Assembly: GCA_965242795.1 (NCBI GenBank)
Contig: OZ251505.1
Coordinates: 3,968,001 to 4,032,000, forward strand
From: Bin18 sp965242795
GTDB lineage: Bacteria; Desulfobacterota; Binatia; Bin18
Direction: 5' to 3'
Length of the DNA stretch: 64,000 nucleotides
The translations under genes and the position numbers were made by a program. Of this stretch, positions 59,601 to 64,000 are shown piece by piece (positions within the stretch are counted from its first letter, which is position 1; each line of letters starts with the position of its first letter). The notes under the pieces were generated by a model. That model ran no database searches. It had not been told where the DNA came from and saw only the letters and a list, made by a program, of their open reading frames with translations.

Positions 59601-60119
59601 ACCTTTCTGCGCGGCTGGGCGCTCGCCGCCCAAGGGCAACGGGAAGACGGCATCGGGCAGATGGAGGAAGGGCTGCGCCTGTGGCGCGAATCGGGCACGC
59701 GCCAACTCGGCCAGATCTCGCTGCTATTGGCCGAAGCCTACGCCGCCACGGACCGGGTGTCGGACGCCTTGGCGATCGTGGACGCCTCGGAAGCCGAGCT
59801 GCACGAGAGCAACGAACGCTGGTGGGAAGCCGAACTGTTGCGCGTTCGTGGCGAGGTCCGGCACCTGTCCGACCCGACCTCCGCTCCACGCCTCCAGGAA
59901 GCGGCCACGTTTTTCGAGCGCGCCATCGAGACCGCCCAGCGCCAGCAGGCCACGTCGCTCGCCCTCCGCGCCGCGGTCTCGCTCGCCAAGCTCTGGCAGG
60001 GCACGGATCGGCAGGGCGAGGGATACCGCCGCCTCGCCGACCTCCACGCCGCGTTCAGCGAAGGGCGGGACACCGCGGACTTGCTGGCCGCGAGGGAACT
60101 GCTGGCTGAGGAGGGGTGA
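56679..60119 (+). CDS. Class III nucleotide cyclase with zinc ribbons, AAA-like ATPase and TPR repeats
   Basis: An 1146-residue signalling protein. Two zinc ribbons open it: C3-C6/C17-C20 and C28-C31/C42-C45. The cyclase homology domain (about 98-275) has metal Asp residues D107 (FADIKGS) and D151 (MGDGIFALFG). It is followed by FVGRKNEIDDL and Walker A GEPGVGKSRL (329-338), and an AAA-16-like ATPase with Walker B LLLIFEDLQWLD. From about residue 700 to the end are helical TPR-like repeats. No membrane segment. It could make cAMP in response to a signal sensed by the ATPase/TPR part, as in STAND-type proteins. Confidence 0.93.
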   Translation: MRCPRCATENPDGAKFCIECGAAFERRCPKCGAAAPARAKFCAECGAALGASGDPASASSRSSGASPAAPVTPPRHLADRIRAERAALEARGGAHGERKTITALFADIKGSMALIEDLDPEDARSVIDPALQLMMDAVHRYEGYVAQSMGDGIFALFGAPLAHEDHAQRALFAALRMQERGRRYAERLRGEKGINLQIRVGVNSGAVVVRSIRKDDLHTDYVPVGHSTSLAARLEGLATPGSIVVSEHTHRLAEGYFEFRDLGAAKVKGVSGPLHIYEVLGVGPLRTRLQVSAARGLSRFVGRKNEIDDLKRLREQARGGHGQIVGVMGEPGVGKSRLFHEFRLLSESTCLVLATFCQAHGRGSAYLPLVELLRGYFGVQPQDDERTLHEKVAGRVVALDRDLEDGLPYVLALLGHTEFIAALQQMDPDIRRQRSFDAVKRLLLRESRTRTLLLIFEDLQWLDPETQAFLDALADGLATAAVVLLTNYRPGYRHDWGGKTYYSQLRLDALGVDDARELIDALLGDAARTTVALDPLKRLILDKTEGTPFFIEEMLRALFDQGILTHGLGGVTLTAALDDLRIPDTVQGVLAGRIDLLGSEEKDLLQTAAVIGREFPLGLLGRVARKSEADLAPALSRLQSAEFIYEQPAFPDVAYTFKHLLTQEVAYGTLVSAHRRELHARTAAAISDAADPLDEPRLRDLAYHSVRSGDTERAAASYKQAGDLALQRSSYTEAMHDFTRALHLLPSLPQTQERQQQELSLLIALGMSLMATRGHTDPEVERVYSRARKLAGTLGDVPQTFGALFALWRFYVARGEYPEAGRMIESLRTLSEGVPDSERFLPAQQALGMTAFRFGSFVEARTHLERSVALYETDRPDADHPAFTQGDLDPGVSSLSFLAWTLWHLGYPDQALQRSNQAVEVARARSHPYSLVFALHFSAGVHRFRRDGARAQAQAQVVMRMAAEQGFPFFQAGGTFLRGWALAAQGQREDGIGQMEEGLRLWRESGTRQLGQISLLLAEAYAATDRVSDALAIVDASEAELHESNERWWEAELLRVRGEVRHLSDPTSAPRLQEAATFFERAIETAQRQQATSLALRAAVSLAKLWQGTDRQGEGYRRLADLHAAFSEGRDTADLLAARELLAEEG

Positions 60120-60190
60120 CGCGGTCGGCCGGCTTGCTTTCAAAGCGGGGCGTCTGCGCAGACCAATCGCCCCCGGATTGATCCGCTGGA

Positions 60191-60616
60191 TTATCGCATC
60201 GAGGACAGACGTTCACGGAACACGCGCGGAGTGAGGATCGGAACCGGGAATTGGGACTCAAGTGCAAGCAAATCGCGGTCGCCGGTCACGAGGGCATCGG
60301 CTTGAGCGGTCAGGGCAAGCTCGAGAAAGGGGACATCGAAAGGGTCGCGACAGTGGGGGACCGGAGGCGTCTCCGACACGATGACCACCTTGCACCAGGG
60401 AAGATAATCGGCCAGCAGATCTTCCCGGTCCTGGCTCCCGAGATAGAATTTCGGATAGGCCAACACGCGGATCAACTCGTCCATCGTCCGACGACTGACG
60501 AGCGGACGAACGGAGCCCGTCTGCCAAGCCGTACGCAGCCAGGAGAGCGTTCCCGCATGGAACAACAGGGCCGAAAGCAAGACGTTGGTGTCGAGGACGA
60601 CGCGCGGCGGGTTCAT
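60191..60616 (-). CDS. PIN-domain toxin (PIN_3 type)
   Basis: A 141-residue PIN RNase-like protein. It starts VVLDTNVLLSALLF (Asp), then EL of SRRTMDELIRVL, RDPFDVPFLELA and TGDRDLL complete the acidic site. The start overlaps the AbrB antitoxin stop (ATGA), so ATG 60616 is preferred over ATG 60634. Probably an RNA-cleaving toxin held by its partner. Confidence 0.87.
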   Translation of the reverse strand: MNPPRVVLDTNVLLSALLFHAGTLSWLRTAWQTGSVRPLVSRRTMDELIRVLAYPKFYLGSQDREDLLADYLPWCKVVIVSETPPVPHCRDPFDVPFLELALTAQADALVTGDRDLLALESQFPVPILTPRVFRERLSSMR

Positions 60617-60837
60617 TCCGCGCGGCGTGCCCACGCGACTGCCCTAGAGACGTCGGATTCGGACAAGCCCAGTTCCACGAGCTTCGCCCGTACCGACCCC
60701 GCCCGCGTAAGCTGCACGGGCGTCAGCATGATGCGCCCGTTCTCCTCGGTCACGTCGAAGTACTCGGCGCCCTCGAAGCCGGACAGCACACTTTTCGGAA
60801 CGGTCAACTGGTTCTTGGAAGTCAATTTTGCCAACAT
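60613..60837 (-). CDS. AbrB/SpoVT-type antitoxin
   Basis: A 74-residue protein with the swapped-hairpin AbrB DNA-binding fold at its N-terminus: LAKLTSKNQLTVPKSVL. The C-terminal helices should cover the PIN toxin. The ATG follows AGGAAGGTG. Forms an operon with the toxin. Confidence 0.87.
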   Translation of the reverse strand: MLAKLTSKNQLTVPKSVLSGFEGAEYFDVTEENGRIMLTPVQLTRAGSVRAKLVELGLSESDVSRAVAWARRAE

Positions 60838-61149
60838 GTTCACCTTCCTAGTAAGGATGTAAGGAATAATTACTCCTTTACTTTCCCCTCTACAAGTCCT
60901 CACCTATTCTCGTCTTCGTCCGAAAACATCCCCCTCCAAACCCTCATCTTCGACCTTTTGACAACTTCAAGGCACTGCGGGCCCAGGGAGCTTCCCATCC
61001 CTAAGTTCGTTGAGCCTGTCGAAACGAACCCCGAGGTCACCTCAGCCTCCGCCCCACACCCGACTCCTCGATAATCTCAAGGACCGGGGAGAGGGTTCGG
61101 CCCGAAACGGGAACCAGCCCAGGATTTCGAACTGGAAGGCTCTCTGCTT
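60838..61149. repeat. Gap with a dispersed repeat copy
   Basis: At 60985-61050 lies CCCATCCCTAAGTTCGTTGA and CGAAACGAACCCCGAGGTCA, the same family as the 80 bp tandem array at 4149. Nothing else is seen. Confidence 0.75.
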
Positions 61150-61845
61150 TCAGGCCATCAGCCCGCGGATGTCGTCGTCCAGGCCCCTGAGAATCTCGTC
61201 GGCGAGGGCGCCGCGGGCGCGCTGCTTGGTCCGGGCGTAGGAGGGCAGGTGAAGCGCCGCGAGCCGACGCGCCTCGGTCACGGCCTCGGCGACCACGTCG
61301 TCGGGCGGGCAGACGCGGTCCAGAAAGCCGGCGTCCACGGCCGCGCGCGGATCGAACAGGCGGGCCTGCATGGCCGCGTCGGTGAAGTGGCGTTTGGAGA
61401 CCCGCTCGCGGGCGAACATCAGGCCGAACTCCGGCAGCGTCATGCCGATGGCGACTTCGTTCAGGCCGATCTTGAAATCACCGTCCGCCCCGAACCGTGT
61501 ATCGCTGGCGAGCAGCATGAAGCCACCCGCGGCAATGGCATGGCCGGTGCTGGCGGCCACGACCGGCTGCGGATGCGTAAAGATTTTCAGCAGCATTCTG
61601 GCCCCCGCGGTCACGAGGGCGAAGCCGGCGTCACGGTCCGAGCGCAACACGTTCAGGTCGAAGCCCGCGGAGAACCGGCCCGGTCGTCCGGTGACGACCA
61701 CGGCCTTGGCCTCGCGTTCGGCCCGGTCCAACCCGTCGGTCACGCCGTCGATGAGCGCGTGATTGACGGCGTTCGCCTTGCCGTCGTCGAGCCGGATCAC
61801 GGCCACTTCGCCGTCGAGTGCATAGTGTACGGTCTGGTCTGGCAT
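61150..61845 (-). CDS. Enoyl-CoA hydratase/isomerase family protein
   Basis: A 231-residue crotonase. The oxyanion-hole segments are RFSAGFDLNVL and GHAIAAGGFMLLASD. One catalytic Glu position is present at GLNEVAIGMTLP. It is shorter than typical 260-residue crotonases but complete. It could act in beta-oxidation or aromatic-acid catabolism together with the box genes 8 kb upstream. Confidence 0.92.
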   Translation of the reverse strand: MPDQTVHYALDGEVAVIRLDDGKANAVNHALIDGVTDGLDRAEREAKAVVVTGRPGRFSAGFDLNVLRSDRDAGFALVTAGARMLLKIFTHPQPVVAASTGHAIAAGGFMLLASDTRFGADGDFKIGLNEVAIGMTLPEFGLMFARERVSKRHFTDAAMQARLFDPRAAVDAGFLDRVCPPDDVVAEAVTEARRLAALHLPSYARTKQRARGALADEILRGLDDDIRGLMA

Positions 61846-63033
61846 GGCATCGTCCTCCTTCGGTCACGTCCGCGTGTCTTAGCTCGCGTATTTCCTTCAT
61901 CCTAACCCTTTCCCGATAGTCTCTGAATCTGCGTGCCTGAATTTGTCGAAGGGTCGAAGCGTGCGAGAAGGGCTTTGCTTTCTCTCCCTCCTCCGACCTT
62001 TCGACAAGCTCAAGCCACCGCAGGTTCACTAACCGGGCCAGGGACCGGGGAGAGGGGTTTTGCCTCCCCTTTTCTATTTTGTTCTTTCTCCCTCCAGGAG
62101 CAGGGTTTCTCGGTCATGAAACGTCCCGGGAATCACAGACCGGTATGCCCCCTTTGCTGTACCGTCCCGGGTTCGATGTCCGTTCGGACGAGGTGATGCC
62201 CAGGTTGGCACGTTTCTTCTTGGCTCCAGGCGTGGCGGAGAACCCTCACCGGCTCGACTACGGGATGGCCCCTTTGTCTCGTAGACTCTTCCTTACCCTT
62301 CGACAGCTCAGGGACCGGGGGGAATGATGGAATTAGGACATCCACTCGGGGAGTATCTCAGTTGGAAGGGCTCTCTACCGCACTCGCTGGCATCCATGTA
62401 GAGGGCAACTCCATCGGATCCTGAGTTTTCCGAAAGGCCGAAGGGGAGCAAGCCGTTCGATTCCTTCCCCCTGGGCCCTGAGCTTGTCGAAGAGTGAGAG
62501 GGAGGGCTAGGATGGGAGTCCATGGATGCCATCGACACTTCCCCGGCCATATAGCGGTGGAGCATGACACCTGAGTTCGACACCCCTGGACCGGGTAGCG
62601 CACCCGCGCAGGACTAGATCTAGATGGGCGAGGCGCTGATCAGAGGCCACGCGAGCCGTGGCGGATAGCGAAGTGCCGGTCGGCGCGTTAGTTATCCTGG
62701 ACGGGTAGGTCATCGGCCGCGGAGCCAACGCCCCTATTGCCACGAACGGCCCGGCCGCGCACGCCCAGATTCCGACCCTAAGGTAAGCCGGCTGGTGCGT
62801 AGAAAACTACCGCTTGACTGATGCCACGGTCAAGCGGTGTCTGATGTGCATGGGCACGCTATTACGCGCATGTGTCGCCCGCATGGACGTTCGGCTGCTT
62901 CGACCCGAAGGCGGGATCTGCGGGCTCGTTATTCAGCGTCCCGCGCGATACCCGTCTCACGCACTGCCTGGACGTAACCGGCTGTGTATGCGAGGCCGAG
63001 TGCCGCCGGCTGTTGCGACGCTTCTTCCTGAGC
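61846..63033. other. 1.2 kb with no recognisable gene
   Basis: I see only fragments of dispersed repeats (for example CCTTTCGACAAGCTCAAG near 61997 and GCCCTGAGCTTGTCGAAGAG near 62475) and an inverted pair GGCATCCATG/CATGGATGCC (62388-62397, 62520-62529). Every short open frame lacks family features. It is probably decayed or non-coding. Confidence 0.5.
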
Positions 63034-63035
63034 TA

Positions 63036-63853
63036 GGACGTGTTCACACTAACGCAGGGCGTCGAAGATGAGCGCGAATACGAGGAAGCCGAGGAAGGCT
63101 ACGGCGAGCTTCTCAAATCAAGAGAAGATGCGACGAAACCCTTTCAGTCGCCCGAACAGGCGCTTGACCTCGTTGCGCCGCTTGTCCAGCTCCAGGTTGG
63201 ACGCCCAGGGGGCGCGCCGGGTCCTGAGCGGAGGAACCACCGGCGCGAACCCTAACTTCAGCGGCCAGCTGGCGGGTCTCGGTGCCCGCATCTGCCCGGT
63301 CCATCAACACCGGCAGCTTGTCTCGCCAGCCTCCCAGGCGTCGGAACCGCTTGCGTCCTTTGGGCGCAGAATGGGCCTGTCCGGGGGATAGCGAGAAGGT
63401 CCTCGCCGTGCGTGCATCTGCGGCAACCAGATGAATCTTGGTGGTCCATTCTCCGCGAGACTTGCCGAGAGCCTGCGGCCTGTTTTTTTTCCGCACCCCG
63501 GTCTCCCGTCCGGATGGACCTGCACGATGGTGCGGTCCAGCGACATCGTCTCCAGCTTGATCCGGACGAGCCGTTGCTTCCGGAGGTGTTTGAACACCCG
63601 GTCGAGACCCCTGGTCTTCGCCCAACGATTCATCCGGGTGTAGATGGGGTGCCAGTGCCCGAACCGCGCCGGCACGCCCCGCCCCTTGCAGCCATGCTCG
63701 GCGACGTACAGGATAGCGTTGAGCCCTTGCCGGTTTGAGATGCGCACGTTCCGGCGCTGCACCGGCAGCCCCGGTGCAATTCGGTCATATTGAGCTTCGG
63801 TCAGTTCCATCCATGAATGAGACCACTATCCAGTCATTTGTGTGAACATGCCC
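63036..63853 (-). mobile_element. IS5-family insertion sequence (IS427-like), decayed
   Basis: Terminal inverted repeats TAGGACGTGTTCACAC (63034-63049) and GTGTGAACATGCCCTA (63840-63855) match at 14 of 16 positions. Both ends are flanked by TA, the target duplication expected of IS5 relatives. The element between them is 818 bp and holds a single transposase gene on the minus strand. Confidence 0.88.
63049..63810 (-). pseudogene. IS5-family DDE transposase, frameshifted and interrupted
   Basis: Three frames together give one transposase. MELTEAQYDRIAP and the DDE-region SLDRTIVQVHPDG come first, then a shift near 63495 to KKNRPQALGKSRGEWTTKIH and LMDRADAGTETRQLA, and a second shift near 63245 to VVPPLRTRRAPW and RRNEVKRLFGRLKGFRR. 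A TGA then replaces the Arg of FSRFEKL before the end FALIFDALR. The first shift may be the natural one of IS427-type elements; the second and the stop codon are inactivating. Confidence 0.85.
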
Positions 63854-64000
63854 TAATCCGCTGCCCGAAGAGATCGTGGAGCCAACTTTTCTCTCCCACC
63901 GCCGCGTACCTCCAATCCTCTGAACCCCAACACGCAAGCAGGAATCCAGGGAGAGACATCCCTTCTCACGGCGAACGCCAACCAGTGGTGAGGCATTCAC

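Noticed and set aside
62343..62440. Degenerate tRNA-like sequence (GGGGAGTATCTCAGTTGG)
   Set aside because: The 5' part resembles a D-arm but no anticodon stem, T-arm or acceptor partner can be found.
62814..63071. Short plus-strand open frame before the IS
   Set aside because: No family features, no ribosome-binding site, and it runs into the IS terminal repeat.

Overview
The window is high-GC DNA from an uncultured-looking, Gram-negative, metabolically versatile bacterium. Several features support this: many GTG and TTG starts, an autotransporter-type outer-membrane barrel, a PyrR-attenuated pyrimidine operon, a cyclic-di-AMP synthase, and a catabolic gene set (acyl-CoA dehydrogenase, hydantoinases, LLM-type flavin enzymes, amidohydrolases, the box benzoyl-CoA pathway). 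Short palindromic and dispersed repeats are scattered between genes. I cannot name the phylum from sequence alone; lineages such as NC10, Rokubacteria, Tectomicrobia or a proteobacterium would fit, and this is only a guess.

Layout. 1-1250: tail of a probable Mrp-type ATPase, an adrenodoxin-type ferredoxin and a ferredoxin-reductase-like flavoprotein. 1690-4001: tRNA-Arg(ACG), an alpha/beta hydrolase, then an acyl-CoA dehydrogenase bracketed by inverted ~90 bp repeats. 4149-4491: an 80 bp tandem repeat array. 4535-12074: a complete pyrimidine operon (promoter, PyrR-binding hairpin, terminator, pyrR-pyrB-pyrC-carA-carB), followed by recG. 14323-18792: accessory genes, including a MazF-type toxin-antitoxin pair, an AAA-like/PD-(D/E)XK protein, an aspartic-protease-like gene whose tail is built on a duplicated gene fragment, and a decayed HEPN-like gene. 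18989-24562: a giant autotransporter with beta-sandwich repeats and a C-terminal barrel, broken by many frameshifts and holding a 12-G tract at one of them. 25091-30205: P1 peptidase, glnS, an amidohydrolase, a lipoprotein-like or secreted protein and a 19 bp minisatellite. 30206-34216: a GldA-type ATPase and a fused GldF-GldG protein, then an SDR. 34467-35215: VapBC-type pair. 35623-39904: hydantoinase B and A flanking a small membrane coiled-coil gene. 40171-46470: lipoprotein, Uma2 nuclease, PxpABC 5-oxoprolinase, LLM flavin enzyme, DegT aminotransferase. 46924-48584: a CdaA-CdaR (YbbR) fusion followed by a frameshifted paralogue of the small coiled-coil gene. 48666-56654: PLP decarboxylase, boxC, boxB, benzoate-CoA ligase, amidohydrolase. 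56679-60119: a zinc-ribbon/class III cyclase/ATPase/TPR protein. 60191-61845: PIN/AbrB pair and a crotonase. 63036-63853: a dead IS5-family element.

Functionally the window joins housekeeping (UMP synthesis from carbamoyl phosphate to dihydroorotate, RecG, GlnRS, c-di-AMP) with aerobic benzoate degradation via benzoyl-CoA (ligase, BoxB epoxidase, BoxC ring-opening enzyme; BoxA is not here) and two unrelated systems for opening 5-oxoproline or hydantoin-type rings (hydantoinase A/B and PxpABC). Decay is concentrated in accessory genes: the autotransporter, the HEPN-like gene, one coiled-coil paralogue and the IS carry frameshifts, while the housekeeping genes are intact.
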